Shown: positions 11,480 through 23,969, numbered from the stretch's first letter. The stretch: DNA of 64,000 nucleotides from Manihot esculenta (GCF_001659605.2 NC_035165.2:14556419-14620418), one strand, 5' to 3'. Made by a program: numbers and translations. Notes: generated by a model not told the origin, from the letters alone.

Positions 11480-14400
11480 TTAAAAGAGATGAGGATATTG
11501 CCGGAGCATAGACTCCCGTGTCTCCCAAGTGCATTCTTTCAGATTGTGGTGGTTCCACAGGACTTTCACCATCAGGATTTCCTTGTTTCTCAGCTTTCTG
11601 ATCTGGGTGTCTATGATCCGCACTGGCTGCTCAACATAGGTGAGATCCTCTTGGATCTCCACATCAGGCTCACTAAGAACCTTGCCCGGATCTGACACGA
11701 ACTTTCTCAACATAGAAACATGGAAAATCGGATGGATTCTCTCCATTGAAGCAGGTAAGTCCAACTTGTACGATACATTCCCAATCTTTTGCAAGACTTC
11801 AAAGGGTCCGATGTACCGCGGAGCCAACTTACCTTTCTTCCCGAACCGAACCACTCCTTTCATTGGAGACACCTTGAGCAATACCAGATCCCCCTCCTGA
11901 AACTCTACTAGTCTTCTGCGGATGTCTGCATAACTCTTCTGTCTGCTTGCAACTGTCTTGATTCTTTCTCTGATCATGGGCACCACCCTGCTGGTGATCT
12001 CTACTAGCTCGGGTCCTGCTAAGGACCTCTCTCCTACCTCCTCCCAGCAAACAGGTGACCTGCACTTCCTTCCATATAAAGCTTCATATGGAGCCATCTC
12101 GATACTAGCATGATGGCTGTTATTGTAGGCAAACTCCACCAGAGGTAGATGCTGCCTCCAAGAACCGCCAAAGTCCAGCACACACATTCTAAGCATATCC
12201 TCGATAGTCTGGATGGTCCTCTCTGACTGTCCGTCTGTCTGTGGGTGGAAGGCAGTGCTGAAATCCAACCTGGTACCCATGACATCCTGCAGACTCCGCC
12301 AAAACCTGGAGGTAAACTGGGGCCCTCTATCTGACACTATAGAAACAGGAACCCCATGCAGTCTGACTATCTCATCAACGTACACCTGCGCCAACTTGTC
12401 CACAGAATAGCCACTCCTGACAGGGATGAAGTGAGCAGATTTGGTGAGTCTGTCCACAATCACCCATATGGAGTCCAATTTGTTGGACGTCGCCGGTAAC
12501 CCCACTACGAAGTCCATAGCTATATTCTCCCATTTCCACTCTGGAATAGGTAGCGGGTTAAGCATTCCAGCCGGCTTCTGATGTTCCAGCTTCACCCTCT
12601 GACATACTTCGCAGGCTGACACAAACTGTGCCACTTCTCTCTTCATAGCTGGCCACCAATAAACCTTCTTCAGATCTTGATACATTTTGGTGGCTCCGGG
12701 GTGAATGTTGTATCTTGCATTATGAGCCTCTCTCATAATGTCTCCTTTTAGCCCTATGTCATCTAGTACACATAAACGACTCCCATAGCGGAGGATCCCC
12801 CTATTGTCGAATCTGAACTCACTGTCCTTGCCTGACTGAACCGTCCTGGCAATCTTCACTAACTCTGGGTCCTCATGTTGTTTTTGAGCCACCTGCTCCA
12901 GAAACACGGGTGTAACTTTCATCTGAGCAACCAAGGCGCCTGTACCAGACAACTCCAACTGTAGACCTTCCTCAATGAGCTTGTAAAACTCCTTCACCAC
13001 TGGTCTCCTCTCTGCCGTGATGTGGGATAGACTGCCTAGTGACTTCCGGCTTAGGGCGTCTGCCACGACATTCGCCTTACCCGGATGATACTGAATCTTG
13101 CAATCATAGTCACTTAGCAGCTCTACCCATCTCCTCTGTCTCAAGTTCAAATCTCTTTGACTCAGGATGTACTGTAGGCTTTTATGATCTGTAAAGATCT
13201 CACATTTTACCCCATAGAGGTAGTGCCTCCACATCTTGAGTGCAAAGATTACTGCTGCCATCTCAAGGTCATGCGTGGGGTAATTCAACTCATGCTTCTT
13301 CAGCTGCCTAGAAGCATAAGCAATCACCCTCTCGTTCTGCATAAGCACACAACCCAGTCCCACACGGGACGCGTCACAAAAGACTGTAAAGTCCTCATCA
13401 CTAGATGGCAGAGCTAAAACTGGTGCTGAAGTCAACCTCTTCTTGAGCTCTTCAAAACTCTCCTCGCACTGGTCGGCCCACAGAAACTTCTGATTCTTCC
13501 TGGTTAGTCTGGTCAGAGGAGCTGCTATCTTTGAGAAGTCCTGAACGAACCTCCTGTAGTAACCTGCCAAACCCAAGAAACTCCTGATCTCCGTCACTGA
13601 AGTGGGTCTAGGCCAGTTAGCCACAGTTTCTGTCTTCTTGGGGTCTACCTCTATACCATTCTCTGACACTACATGCCCCAAGAACGAAATGCTCCTTAGC
13701 CAGAACTCACACTTGGAGAACTTGGCATACAAGCCATGTTCCCTCAAGGTCTGTAGAACCAACCTCAGGTGATGGGCATGCTCCTCTGCATTCCTGGAAT
13801 ACACCAAGATATCATCTATAAAGACAATAACGAAGTGATCCAGGTACTGACTAAACACTCTATTCATGAGATCCATGAATGCTGCAGGGGCGTTGGTTAA
13901 CCCGAACGGCATTACAAGGAACTCAAAATGCCCATATCTGGTCCTGAAAGCTGTCTTTGGAACGTCTTCTTCCCTGATCCTCAGCTGATGGTACCCCGAT
14001 CTCAGATCTATTTTGGAGAAACAACCCGCTCCTGCTAGCTGGTCGAATAGATCGTCGATCCTTGGCAATGGGTACTTGTTCTTGGTAGTGACTTTGTTCA
14101 ACTGTCTGTAGTCGATACAAAGCCTAAGGGATCCATCCTTCTTTCTCACAAACAAAACTGGAGCACCCCAGGGTGAGGTACTCGGTCGGATGAAGCCCTT
14201 GTCTACCAGCTCCTGCAACTGCTCCTTCAACTCTTTCAATTCTGCTGGCGCCATCCTGTAGGGAGGGATAGAGATCGGTCGGGTTCCAGGCATCAATTCT
14301 ATCTCGAACTCTATCTCCCTAGCAGGTGGTAAACCTGGCAGCTCGTCTGGGAACACATCTAAGAACTCTCTAACCACTGGCACCGAGGCGGGCTCTCTGA

Positions 14401-16561
14401 CCTGACTGCTAAGCTCTCTCACATGAGCCAAATACCCCTGACATCCCTTCCTAAGCAACCTACGAGCCTGAAGGGCTGATATCAGACCTCTAGGTGTACC
14501 CCTCCTGTCTCCTCTGAAGACAACCTCAGACCCATCCTGACCTCTGAACCTGACTACCTTGTCCCTGCAGTCCAAGGTAGCACCATGGGTAGATAACCAG
14601 TCCATCCCTAGAATGACGTCAAAATCTGTCAAATCTAGAACCACTAGGTCGGCGGACAAGCATCTCCCCTCAACAAACACAGGACTACACTCGCAGACTG
14701 ACTCTGCCACTGATGGATCACACTTGGGTCCACTGACCCAGAGAGGACACTCTAACCCAGAAGTCATCAATCCCAACCTCTCTACGGCCCTCAGAGCAAT
14801 AAAAGAATGAGATGCACCAGGGTCCATCAATGCATAAACATCCGAACAACCTATGACGAGATTACCTGCCACCACGGTGTTGGATGCGTCTGCCTCCTGC
14901 TGTGTCATTGTGAAGATCCGTGCTGGGGCTGATGGACCTTCACCTCTGAAACCCGCTGAAGAAGAGGCTGCTCCTCTCCCTCTGCCTCTGCCACTGGCCT
15001 GAGTCATGGCTGGAGCTGCTGGCTGCGCTACACTGCCTGAAGCCGTCTGCTGGGACTGAGCCATCGGGGCCGCTCTTGGACAGTCTCGAGCTATATGCCC
15101 CTCCTGACCACATCTGAAACAGGTGTTCGTCCCAAACCGACATACTCCCCTGTGTGGTCTACCACACCTTGCACAAACTGCATTATCCGCACCAGAGCTT
15201 GAGCCACTTCCAAATCCCAGACTAGACTTGACCTTGTTCCAGAATTTATTCTTCTTACCCTTGGGCTTACCCCATCTCTTACTGCCTGAAGCTGCTGCAC
15301 TCAAGGTAGAGGGATCTAATCTTCCCCCACCCGGAGTTTTAGAACCGGAAGACTGTGCCACTGACTGCTTAACTGTCCCCTGAACGATGGCACTGGCCTC
15401 CATTTTCCTGGCCATATCTACTATGGCATGGAAGCTCTCCCTGTCCACTGACTGGATCAAGGAGGAATACCTGGAATGAAGTTTCATGACATACCTCCTT
15501 GACCTCTTTGAATCTGTGTCCAGACTCTGCCCAGAAAAAGGCAACAGCTCCATAAATCTGTCGGTGAACTCCTCCACACTCATTTCATCCGTCTGCCTCA
15601 ACTGTTCAAACTCTATCATCTTCAGCTCCCTTGAACTATCGGGAAAAGCCCATCCTGCAAACTCGTTTGCAAACTCTTCCCAGGACATGCTGTCCACTCT
15701 CGGGTTCACATAATTCTTGAACCACTCTCGTGCCTTCTTGCACTTAAGCGTGAACCCGGCCATCTGAATGGCTCTACTGTCATCAGCCCCAATCTCCTCT
15801 GTAATCACTTTAACCCTTTCAAGGTATACAAATGGGTCATCCCCTTTTTCATACTGAGGAGCACCCAATTTCATGTAATCTGTCATCTTAACCTTGCTCC
15901 CACTGGCTGAGCTAGGTCTAGGTGGCTGAACAACTGGGGCTGCTGGTTCTGAAGGTGGTGGAGGTGGTACAACATTTTCTGAGGTAGGGTTTGCTGGATT
16001 TGGATAGTAGGGCGGAGGTGGATACATTGGGTACTGAGAGTACGGTGGGTAGTATGGTGGGTATGGCATCTGTGTGGGATAAGGGGTGAAACTAGGGTAA
16101 TCCGATGTACCTCCCATCGAATACCCGGGATGTTGTGAGAAATGTGGGTAGTGAGGTGGCTGAACAAATCCCGAGGCCTGAGTGCCTCCTTGGGACTCTC
16201 CCATTCCTTCTTCTGACATACTGACTCCCAAACTGCCATCCCTCCTCTGTTCTACGTCCATATCATCCCCCATATCCTCTGACGCTCCTCCCTGAACTGT
16301 TCCTCTGACTGATCTGCTTCTACCCAGATCCAGAGACCTTCTAGGGTCTCTTACTGCTCTATCCCGATTGGACCTACTTGACATTGCCCTAGGCAATGTA
16401 GGAGGACGGGCGCTCATGCCCTCATCCTCAGGTGGTACTCCAGTCAATCTTGCTGATCGACGAGTTCCTCTCATCCTGTTTTCTGAAAAGCAGTACACAA
16501 CACAAGCAACATTAGCATCATATGGTTCATGTGGGCACACATGAACCCGCATCACATACAT
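11480..16561 (-). CDS. Intact gag-pol polyprotein of element B, chromovirus type
   Basis: A single open frame of 1693 codons encodes everything needed for retrotransposition. Residues: proline/tyrosine-rich gag head 130-220; retrotransposon gag domain about 262-345; degenerate knuckle 463-474 and canonical [18 protein letters not shown] 481-494; aspartic protease MDPGAS 579-584; RT about 760-950 with active-site FIDD at 914-917; RNase H with D1063, E1100 and D1125; integrase zinc finger H1280, H1287, C1317, C1320; catalytic D1350, D1411 and E1447 (exact D,D-35-E spacing); C-terminal chromodomain-like tail about 1646-1693 ([16 protein letters not shown]). The tail places it with plant chromoviruses, most like the Tekay/Del group. 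The ATG at 16474 (residue 30, MRGTRRS) is a likelier start: it follows a predicted splice acceptor, and the first 29 residues read as leader. No key residue is missing. Confidence 0.96.
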   Translation of the reverse strand: MYVMRVHVCPHEPYDANVACVVYCFSENRMRGTRRSARLTGVPPEDEGMSARPPTLPRAMSSRSNRDRAVRDPRRSLDLGRSRSVRGTVQGGASEDMGDDMDVEQRRDGSLGVSMSEEGMGESQGGTQASGFVQPPHYPHFSQHPGYSMGGTSDYPSFTPYPTQMPYPPYYPPYSQYPMYPPPPYYPNPANPTSENVVPPPPPSEPAAPVVQPPRPSSASGSKVKMTDYMKLGAPQYEKGDDPFVYLERVKVITEEIGADDSRAIQMAGFTLKCKKAREWFKNYVNPRVDSMSWEEFANEFAGWAFPDSSRELKMIEFEQLRQTDEMSVEEFTDRFMELLPFSGQSLDTDSKRSRRYVMKLHSRYSSLIQSVDRESFHAIVDMARKMEASAIVQGTVKQSVAQSSGSKTPGGGRLDPSTLSAAASGSKRWGKPKGKKNKFWNKVKSSLGFGSGSSSGADNAVCARCGRPHRGVCRFGTNTCFRCGQEGHIARDCPRAAPMAQSQQTASGSVAQPAAPAMTQASGRGRGRGAASSSAGFRGEGPSAPARIFTMTQQEADASNTVVAGNLVIGCSDVYALMDPGASHSFIALRAVERLGLMTSGLECPLWVSGPKCDPSVAESVCECSPVFVEGRCLSADLVVLDLTDFDVILGMDWLSTHGATLDCRDKVVRFRGQDGSEVVFRGDRRGTPRGLISALQARRLLRKGCQGYLAHVRELSSQVREPASVPVVREFLDVFPDELPGLPPAREIEFEIELMPGTRPISIPPYRMAPAELKELKEQLQELVDKGFIRPSTSPWGAPVLFVRKKDGSLRLCIDYRQLNKVTTKNKYPLPRIDDLFDQLAGAGCFSKIDLRSGYHQLRIREEDVPKTAFRTRYGHFEFLVMPFGLTNAPAAFMDLMNRVFSQYLDHFVIVFIDDILVYSRNAEEHAHHLRLVLQTLREHGLYAKFSKCEFWLRSISFLGHVVSENGIEVDPKKTETVANWPRPTSVTEIRSFLGLAGYYRRFVQDFSKIAAPLTRLTRKNQKFLWADQCEESFEELKKRLTSAPVLALPSSDEDFTVFCDASRVGLGCVLMQNERVIAYASRQLKKHELNYPTHDLEMAAVIFALKMWRHYLYGVKCEIFTDHKSLQYILSQRDLNLRQRRWVELLSDYDCKIQYHPGKANVVADALSRKSLGSLSHITAERRPVVKEFYKLIEEGLQLELSGTGALVAQMKVTPVFLEQVAQKQHEDPELVKIARTVQSGKDSEFRFDNRGILRYGSRLCVLDDIGLKGDIMREAHNARYNIHPGATKMYQDLKKVYWWPAMKREVAQFVSACEVCQRVKLEHQKPAGMLNPLPIPEWKWENIAMDFVVGLPATSNKLDSIWVIVDRLTKSAHFIPVRSGYSVDKLAQVYVDEIVRLHGVPVSIVSDRGPQFTSRFWRSLQDVMGTRLDFSTAFHPQTDGQSERTIQTIEDMLRMCVLDFGGSWRQHLPLVEFAYNNSHHASIEMAPYEALYGRKCRSPVCWEEVGERSLAGPELVEITSRVVPMIRERIKTVASRQKSYADIRRRLVEFQEGDLVLLKVSPMKGVVRFGKKGKLAPRYIGPFEVLQKIGNVSYKLDLPASMERIHPIFHVSMLRKFVSDPGKVLSEPDVEIQEDLTYVEQPVRIIDTQIRKLRNKEILMVKVLWNHHNLKECTWETRESMLRQYPHLF

Positions 16562-18412
16562 CGCATATCATAGCATATCATTAATGCACATGTATAAAGT
16601 CATGGCATTTCACATAATCATGCAAGACAGGACTCCACATCCTATCCTAGTGGACATGATCTTTCCTATTGTGCTTGACCTTCTATGACATCTATGAGCC
16701 CGACACTCTAGGTCCGACCATATGAACCTAGGGCTCTGATACCACTCTGTAACAACCCGAAAATCGGACCGCTACCGGCGCTAGGATCCAGATCGGCTTA
16801 AGGCCGCCGGGACCCGTAGCAAGCCTGACATAAACCTGTAAACCTGTATAATCCCATACATGATCCACAACATACATAAAAATTAAAACTTTTCTTTCCA
16901 TGAACATCAACCAAACTCAACCTGCGCATAAACATTAACATAACTTTGATCCCTCTGTGGGATCTCATCTGTGCCCCCGAGGGGTGACATAACATATGTT
17001 GAGTTGGTTTACATAAACATCGTAAAAATCTCTAAGATCATGTGTTAAAGGGATAGCACAATCTATGGTCAAGCACACACTAACATCCATAAACCTCATT
17101 ACATAACTATACTGTACTTTTACATTACAATTTGATCATGTCCATTGCTAGCTATTACATAAGCATGACTTCTTTACTCTATCCGGACTCCCGCACTACA
17201 CTGTACCTGCAAGCCTGGGGGTAAAGGGAGAGGGGTGAGCTAAAAGCCCAGTGAGCTGAACTATTAAAACACATTAACACTATGCTCTATGAAATGCATC
17301 ATAACACAAACAATTCACACAAGGGTTGGGTGAACTTGTCACCAATTAGTCCAAGTTAACTCTGTGCCAGGCTTGTAGAATGGGGTCCTGGTCTTTCCTG
17401 TCAGAACATACTTTACTTACCATTTTCCCAGGGCCTCCTTTGAGCTCCTGGTCTTCGAGTCCCGTAACCGTGCTAGACCATAGGATGGGATCCTGGTCTT
17501 TCCTTACTCTGTGCCAGGCCTGTAGAATGGCCTGGTCTTTCTTACTCTGTGCCAGGCCTGTAGCATGGGGCCTGGTCTTCCTGTCATGGACTAACTGGGT
17601 CATCCGACATTCACCCACAACAACAACCATTTATGCAATGCGGTATATTCGTGAAAACTAATGCAATCATCCTATTGCATAATCATGATGCATGAAACAT
17701 GATAAACCATTTAATTTAAAAGATTGAGTTTAGTTCCACTCACCTTTGGCTGACTCTGACGACACCGAAGCAGCTAAACTCACTGCTGGGGTCCTCGGTT
17801 CCTCGGGTCCGAACCTACACAGGTGGACTCAAATGAGGGACCAAACATACTTGAACATAACTCTAAAATACTCCCCAAAAACCCCCTAAAACATCCTGAA
17901 AAATATCACATAGAGATATGCATGGAATGGCTGAACAGGGCACTTTCGGCGGCACCTTCGGCGGCCGAAAGTCCTGGACAGATCCGAAAGTCAGGCAGGT
18001 TCGGCGGCACCTTCGGCGGCCGAAACTCCCAGACAGAGACGAAAGTCTTCTTTCGGGGGCAAGCTTCGGCAGCCGAATGCTGCCTCCACAAGGGGGTTCG
18101 GCGGCCAAAACTCCCTTCGGCGGCCGAACCTGGTTTCTGCCAGAAGGCAGAAACTTGGTTCACATGAACCCCTTGCCTCCCAAAACCTCAAATCAAGCAT
18201 AAATCTCAACCAAAACATGCATACAAGTTCCTAGGGGTCTCAAACAGTCATATACCCCAACTACAACACTTCAAATACACAAAATCAACACACATTGTTC
18301 AAAACATCATTATTAACCCATAACTCAACATATAACCTAACATGCATTTCTACCCATAGATCTTGCATAAAACTTATTTAAAACACATAAGGAGCTTAAG
18401 ATCGGCTCTTAC
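16483..18412 (-). other. Predicted leader intron of element B
   Basis: On the minus strand the LTR carries CTTCAAGAG|GTAAG (GT at 18412-18411). The sequence before gag ends GCTTTTCAG (AG at 16484-16483) with a CTAAT branch-like motif about 30 nt upstream. The exon between the TATA box region and the donor has no ATG, whereas the intron has dozens and contains the PBS. Donor and acceptor are conserved in A, A' and D. Splicing is inferred, not seen. Confidence 0.6.
16732..16744 (-). promoter_or_regulatory. Primer-binding site of element B
   Basis: TGGTATCAGAGCC on the minus strand, three bases from the 5' LTR; matches initiator Met-tRNA. Confidence 0.92.
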
Positions 18413-19008
18413 CTCTTGAAGATCGAGAGGGAGACGACCTAAACTTGGAGATCCACGAAAATGAGCTCCTGAGTTCCCAAAGCTCCAAAACTTGGTTTAA
18501 ATGCTCAAAACTTGCAAGGTGAGTTTAAAACTCAAGAAAAATGGAAGAGATTTGGAGGAAGATCACAAGATTTGCAAGAGGAAGGTCGGAAGCTTGCTGT
18601 GGCCGAAAATGGGAGAAAACTCACCCATTCCGGCTAAGTGCCCCTTTTATAGGTGGCTGGCCAGGCCACGTTCGGGGGCCGAATGTGCCTCCGCATCCAT
18701 GCAATGTTCGGCGGCCGAACCTGACTTTCGGCGGCCGAAACTGGACTTCTCTAACTCATGCTTTTGGGGGCCTAACGTGCCTCCAAAACGCATGCATGTT
18801 CGGCGGCCGAACTTGGCTTTCGGCGGCCGAACCTGAGTTTTCCTCCAATACTATTTTCATGTAAAACTCATTTAATTTCATACTTAAAACCATTAAAAAC
18901 ATGAAAACATTTTACAACAATATGATTCTACCCTTCTAGAGGTCTCCGGCATCCGAGATTCCACCGGACGGTAGGAATTCCGATACCGGAGTCTAGCCGG
19001 GTATTACA
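16748..19008 (-). repeat. 5' LTR of element B (2261 bp)
   Basis: Partner of 9121-11382. TATA box at 18644-18651 (TATAAAAG on the minus strand), palindrome clusters at about 17940-18130 and 18670-18830, splice donor GT at 18412-18411. The copy at 16748 starts TGTAACAACCC where the other LTR has TGTAACGACCC. Confidence 0.95.
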
Positions 19009-19614
19009 GTTTACCTCCTACTCTACAGTGGGGGAAGGAGAAGAACATGTGTATTTGGGTGATTCTAGAACTGCAAGTGCCCTTAGTAAATGGAAAGTTT
19101 TTCTCAAACTCAAATCTGGCAAGACCTTGACACTTAATGAGGTACTTCATATACCTAATATGAGAGCTAATTTAATTTCTGTAGCTCTATTGGGAAAGAC
19201 TGGGATTAAGATGTCTTTTGAGTTAGAAAAAATTATACTGACTAAAAATGATATTTTTATTGGAAAATGTTATTGTAATCAGAGACTCTTTGTTCTCAAT
19301 ATTTCTGCAATAACAAATGGAAATGCATCTTTTTTTTATTTATGGCATGCTAGATTAGGATATGTTAATGCTTCTTATATTAAAAAAATGTAATATCTTA
19401 ATATAATATTTGGTACTGGTAATATATGTTTAAATAAAATGTGAGATTTGTGTAGAATCTAAGTCAACCCAAAAATCATGTTTAACTACACATAGAAAAT
19501 CTAAATTGCTTAGTTTAATACACACAGACTTAGGGGATTTAAAACAAATTATGACTAGAGATGGTAAAATAAATAAATAAATAAATAAATAAATAAATAT
19601 ATATATATATATAT
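19009..19614 (+). pseudogene. Copia F protease end, pre-integrase domain and integrase start
   Basis: Resumes F after element B. Reads YSTVGEGEEHVYLGDSRT, then a LKSGKTLTLNEVLHIPNMR-type protease/linker block, MRANLISVALLG, and the GAG pre-integrase segment (LWHARLGYVNASYIKKM). Stops follow at 19391. Further remnants to 19570 resemble the integrase N-terminus (LSLIHTDLGDLKQIMTRDGK), after which the coding sequence dissolves into AATA and TA repeats and solo LTR C. Confidence 0.87.
19570..19614. repeat. AATA / TA microsatellite at the left border of solo LTR C
   Basis: About seven AAAT(A) units followed by TA dinucleotides, sitting where integrase codons should be. Confidence 0.9.
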
Positions 19615-21912
19615 TGTAATACCCGGCTAGACTCCGGTATCGGAATTCCTACCGTCCGGTGGAATCTCGGGTGTCGAAGACCTCTAGGAGGGTAAAACCA
19701 CGCTTTTATAAAATGTTTTAATGTGTTTTATGTTTTTAAGCAAGAAAGAAAAAGAGTTTTTACATGAAAACAATCTTGGAGGAAGACCCAGGTTCGGCCG
19801 CCGAACCTCAAGTTCGGCTGCCGAACATGCATGCCTTCGGGAGCGCTTTAGGTCCCCGAAAGCATAAGTAAGGGAAGTCCAGGTTTGGCCGCCGAACCTT
19901 ATGTTCGGCCGCCGAACATGGCATGCATGCGGAGGCACGTTCGGCCCCCGAATGTGGCTTGGCCAGCCACCTATAAAGGGGTCCCTTAGCCGAAACGGGT
20001 GAGCTTTTCTCCCCATTTTCGGCCAAGGTGAGCTCTCCGCCGTCCCTCGCCGATTTTGAGTTTCTTCCTTCCATTCTTCATGATTTTTATGAGTTTGCAA
20101 CTTTATTTTGAAGATTTTTGAGCATACAGCAAGTTTTGAAGCTTGGAAGACTCAGGAGCTCTCTCCCTCCGTTCTCCAAGTTTAGGTCACCTCCCCTCTC
20201 GATCTTCAAGAGGTAAGGGTCGATCTTGAACTCTTTTTATGTTTTAAGTAAGTTTTAAGTTGATTCTTGGGGAAGGATGCATGTGTTAGAGCTTATGCAT
20301 GTTGATAGGGTTTTTGGTGAGTTTATGGATAATGTAGGTTGTTGAGTTGCTTTTGATGTGTTGAAGTTGGGGTTTAGGATAGTTTGAAGCCCCTAGAAGC
20401 TTATGTAAGAGTTTATGCATGTTTTGAGTAAGTCGAATGCATGTTTGGAAGTTTGGGAGGTATGGGAGCATGTGTGAGCCGAGTTTCTACCCTTTTGGCA
20501 GAAACCAGGTTCGGCAGCCGAAGGACTTTCGGCCGCCGAACCTGCCTGGGAGGCAAGCCTTTTGGCTGCCGAAGCATGCCCCCGAAAATGGACTTTCGTC
20601 TCTGGAGGGCACTTTCGGCCGCCGAAGGTGCCGCCGAACCTGCCTGACTTTCGGCTCTGGAGGGACTTTCGGCCGCCGAACCTGCCGCCGAAAGTGCCAT
20701 GTTCAGCCTTCCTTTGCATGTTTTGCATGATTGTTTTGAGGTGTTTTAGGGGGTTTTTGGGGGATGTTTTTAGAGTCATGTTCTAGTATGTTTGGTCCCT
20801 CATTTGAGTCCACCTGTGTAGGTTCGGACCCGAGGAACCGAGGACCCCAGCAGTGAGTCAGCTGCTTCAGTCATTGTCAGAGCTAGCTGAGGTGAGTAGA
20901 ATAAATCTTTACGTTTTAAGGCGAATAAATTATAAAGTTTTGAGCATGTTCATGCATCATGAATGCCATGTGATATCCTAGGTTGTTTTGCATTAGTATT
21001 CACGAATATGTTGCATTGCATAATTCTATGTTGATGTGGATGGTTGTTGGATGATCCTTAGTCCTCGATGTGATGTGATGTGATATGATACGGTATGTTA
21101 TGGTATGGAAGTCCGGTTGACCCATTCTATGTCCCGGCACTATGTAAGAGAAAGACCGGTTGACCCATTCTACGTCTCGGCATATTGGAATGCTATGATA
21201 TGTTATGTTAAGAGAAAGACCGGTTGACCCATTCTACGTCCCGGCACTTTGGAATGTAGAGGACTATTGGTGACAATACCATCCTTGATGTGATTTGTTT
21301 GTGATGTGTTGCATTCCATGAAAGCATGAGATCTTAATATATGATTTAAATGTTTTACTATTCTGCTCACTGGGCTCTAGTAGCTCACCCCTTTCCCTAA
21401 TCCCCCAGGTTTGCAGGTACAGGGTAGACCAGGAAGTCAGCAAGAGTAATGAAGTCATGGTCATGTAATAGTTAGTGTGGACATGATAAATGTTGATATG
21501 TTATGTTGAGTACAGTTATGTATAAGTTTAGTATGGAAATGTAATGTAATGAAATCTATTGAGGTTCATAGTTGTGCTTGACCCTAGTATGTTGTTAATC
21601 CCTTTGAGTACATGATTTTAATGATGCTTATGTAACCAAACTCAATATATGCGATGTCACCCCATTGGGGCACTATTGAGACTCCAAAGAGGAGTTAATG
21701 TTTATGATCATGTTATGTATAGTGCATGCACAGGTTGAGTTTGGTGAATGAATGAAAGAATGAATGAATGTAAAGAAAAGTTCAAATTTTTATGTATGTT
21801 GTTGATCATGTATGGGATTAAACAGGTTTACAGGAGGTATGTCAGGCTTGCTACGGGTCCCGGCGGCCTTATGCCGATCTGGATCCTAGCGCCGGTAGCG
21901 GTCCGATTTTCG

Positions 21913-21915
<3 letters not shown>
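19615..21915 (+). repeat. Solo LTR C (gypsy family), 3' end lost in a TA repeat
   Basis: Starts TGTAATACCCGGC and runs about 2.3 kb, with TATAAAGG at 19972-19979, both palindrome clusters (about 19795-19955 and 20510-20700), the conserved donor CTTCAAGAG|GTAAG near 20210, and three short repeats with GACCGGTTGACCCATTCTA (21110-21245). It stops at TTTTCGGGT, where the family has TTTTCGGGTCGTTACA; the last seven bases are replaced by TA dinucleotides. No internal region follows, so it is a solo LTR or a truncated copy. Confidence 0.9.

Positions 21916-21952
<37 letters not shown>
21916..21952. repeat. TA microsatellite between LTR C and the pararetrovirus-like fragment
   Basis: About 18 TA units. 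A second TA tract lies at 22148-22168; together they bracket the fragment at 21953-22147. Confidence 0.95.
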
Positions 21953-21956
<4 letters not shown>

Positions 21957-22147
21957 AATGATACTTTACCATCTTTCTTTAAAACAATTCAATGGAAAGA
22001 CATAACCTTGCCAGACGAATGGATCTTAGAAGGAGTAGTACCTCCACCGGAACCAGAAAAGGTAAAACTGCCTCTAAACAAATCTTTGCTAGATGGCAAG
22101 CAATTTTAAGTATTTTTGATTTTGAGATTGAGTATATTAAAGGTAGT
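21953..22147 (+). mobile_element. Short pararetrovirus-like fragment between TA repeats
   Basis: About 195 bp, different in origin from the copia and gypsy DNA around it. In one frame it reads TLPDEWILEGVVPPPEPEK. In another (22070-22147) it reads RWQAILSIFDFEIEYIKG, a motif typical of the C-terminal edge of RNase H in plant Caulimoviridae. The two parts are in different frames and no catalytic residues are present, so it is a tiny dead relic. The RNase H resemblance is the firmer part; the first part is unassigned. A divergent gypsy RNase H edge is a possible alternative. Confidence 0.55.
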
Positions 22148-22164
22148 TATATATATATATATAT

Positions 22165-22569
22165 ATTATATAATCTTTATTGATGACTATTCTAGATATA
22201 CTAAAGTATATTTGTTTAGAAACAAAGATGAAGCATTTGATATGTTTCAATTGTATAAAGCTGAAGTAGAAAATCAATTAAATAGAAAAATAAAAATGAT
22301 TAGATCAAATAGAGGTAGAGAATATATCTTATTTAATGACTTTTGTGGAAAAGAAGGAATAATTCATGAATTTACTCCACCTTATTCACCTGAATCTAAT
22401 GGAGTAGCGAAAAGAAGCAATTAAAACTGAAATTAATTCTATTACTCAAAATGGTATTTGGACTTTAGTAGACTTGCCTCCGGGAGCTAAATCTATTGGT
22501 TGTAAATAGATTTTCAAAAGGAAATATAACTCAGATGGGTCAATTGAAAAGTATAAAGCAAGACTAGTA
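22165..22569 (+). pseudogene. Copia F integrase core and start of reverse transcriptase
   Basis: Begins with FIDDYSRYTKVYLFRNKDEA, continues through FDMFQLYKAEVENQL, IRSNRGREYILFNDFCG and TPPYSPESNGVAKR. This is the copia integrase catalytic core, with D of FIDD and D/N of SNRG: the second catalytic Asp lies in a region normally reading SDRG or SDNG, so it is altered here. Right after that an internal deletion joins the core to the RT entry block (NGIWTLVDLPPGAKSIGCK), dropping the integrase C-terminus. Stops at 22507 and elsewhere. Cut at 22569 by solo LTR X. Confidence 0.87.
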
Positions 22570-23916
22570 TGATGAGTTGCAAAACTCACAATTTTTTCCG
22601 CATTTAATTCCATGATTTTACTATAATTTTGATATAAATATTTAATTTTAATTTGAATTTAATTTTGGACAGGTTTGTGAGCAGAAGTTGAGAAAAGGGA
22701 TGAAAAAAGCGAAATTAAAGGATTTTTGCACTGGAGGTTATAATTTTGACCAAATCTGTAACCCAAGGCGGGGAGATAAAAGATAGATTTTGCCATATAA
22801 GTAAGGATAAGATCAGCTTCAAGTGGAGTCAGATTGAATCAAACTCAACCAGATTAGGATAGAGAAAAGATTAGGATAGAGATAACATAAGAATAATAGA
22901 TTTTATTTTAAATTATTAAGTTTTATCTTTTTGTGTCCATATAAAGGCTCTTAGCATTAAACCTAGGGAATCATATTCTACCTCTCACTCTCATTTCCTC
23001 TCTTGCTGCCCCTCCACTCTCTTCTCCATTTTTTCTTCTTTTTTTCTTCTTCTTTTCCTTAGTTGTTATAATTTTATTATGGCAATGAGAGGCTAAATAT
23101 TTATTTTCAGTTGAAGGTTAAATTAATTTAAGGTTTGTTCAAGTTGTGAGGTTATACACTACAATTCTCCTCATCTTATTTCTATTTTTTATCAATTTCT
23201 GATTTCGAAAAACATCACATCCATTGTTGTTTTCTTGAGAATTCAAGAAGCCTATTGAATCTCTTGGAAAAACAACTTATAGCTAATTAATCTAATTAAA
23301 TCCGTAATTGTTTAATTGGGTTAATAACAAGTAGTATTTAACATATTAGTTTATGTTAAGAAATTGAGAGATTTGATTTAAATAAAATGCATGTTTTTAT
23401 TGATCAAGTTTGAGTTCTTCTCTCTTAATGCAGTTGACTAATTAAATCTACACGCGTGTTGGGATTGTTAGTTAACTAGAAATTAACTTAAGCGCGAAAC
23501 GGAAGAATTAGTTCATAAGAAAGAATTGGTGGGATTCGCGTGTTTGACCACTATAACCAAACAATAGATAATAAAATATTTATTTTTTTTAATCAATGAT
23601 CAACTGCAAAACACCTCAATTTGATTACCTTCGGCTGAAAGTTTTAATTAATTATTTGTTTCTCAATTTTCAATTCCATTATTTATTTTTTCTTTTAAGT
23701 TTATTTTTATTGGTTTGCCAAGGCAAAACCACTTTCATCAAAAAATTCTCTTCTTCTCACTTTTTGTATTCAACTACCCTTCTATTTCAAATTGGTCATC
23801 TAAATTAAATAGGATTAAGGTATCTGTGGGATCGATACTCACTTACCTTGTTTACAAGTTCTTATCAATTAAGAAAAGATAAGTAAATTTTAAATTTACG
23901 AATTCGACACCTGTCA
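22570..23916 (+). repeat. Solo LTR X, unassigned family (1347 bp)
   Basis: Inserted in the RT of copia F with a 5-bp target duplication TAGTA (22565-22569 and 23917-23921). Ends are TG (TGATGAGTTGC) and CA (CACCTGTCA), as for an LTR. Contains a TATA-like ATATAAAGG at about 22938-22946, a pyrimidine-rich leader at about 22975-23060, and no coding capacity. Its 3' end, with GGGATCGATACTCACTTACC, resembles in style the (reverse-oriented) ends of units G1 and G2. No element internal region remains, so I call it a solo LTR. Confidence 0.78.
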
Positions 23917-23969
23917 TAGTAGCAAAAGGTTTTTCTCAAAAATAAAATATAGATTATTTTGACACCTTT
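23917..23969 (+). pseudogene. Copia F reverse transcriptase, short segment
   Basis: Fifty-odd bases between X and A', reading VAKGFSQK then a stop and IDYFDTF, the standard copia RT entry motif. It continues at 33878 beyond element A'. Confidence 0.9.

Larger units (their letters stand above)
9121..19008 (-). mobile_element. Complete Ty3/gypsy chromovirus element B (9.9 kb)
   Basis: Full-length minus-strand element flanked by target duplication GTTTA (9116-9120 and 19009-19013). On the minus strand: 5' LTR 19008-16748, PBS, one uninterrupted gag-pol frame, polypurine tract, 3' LTR 11382-9121. A hand comparison of the LTRs gives roughly 14 substitutions and two small indels over 2.26 kb, so the insertion is recent. 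With intact gag-pol, PBS, PPT, TATA box and both LTRs, it is the best autonomous candidate in the window. Confidence 0.97.

Noticed and set aside
17346..17661. ORFs over the GCCAGGCCTGTAG repeats of the B LTR
   Set aside because: Both strands are open by chance across a minisatellite; not seen as an ORF in the partner LTR.
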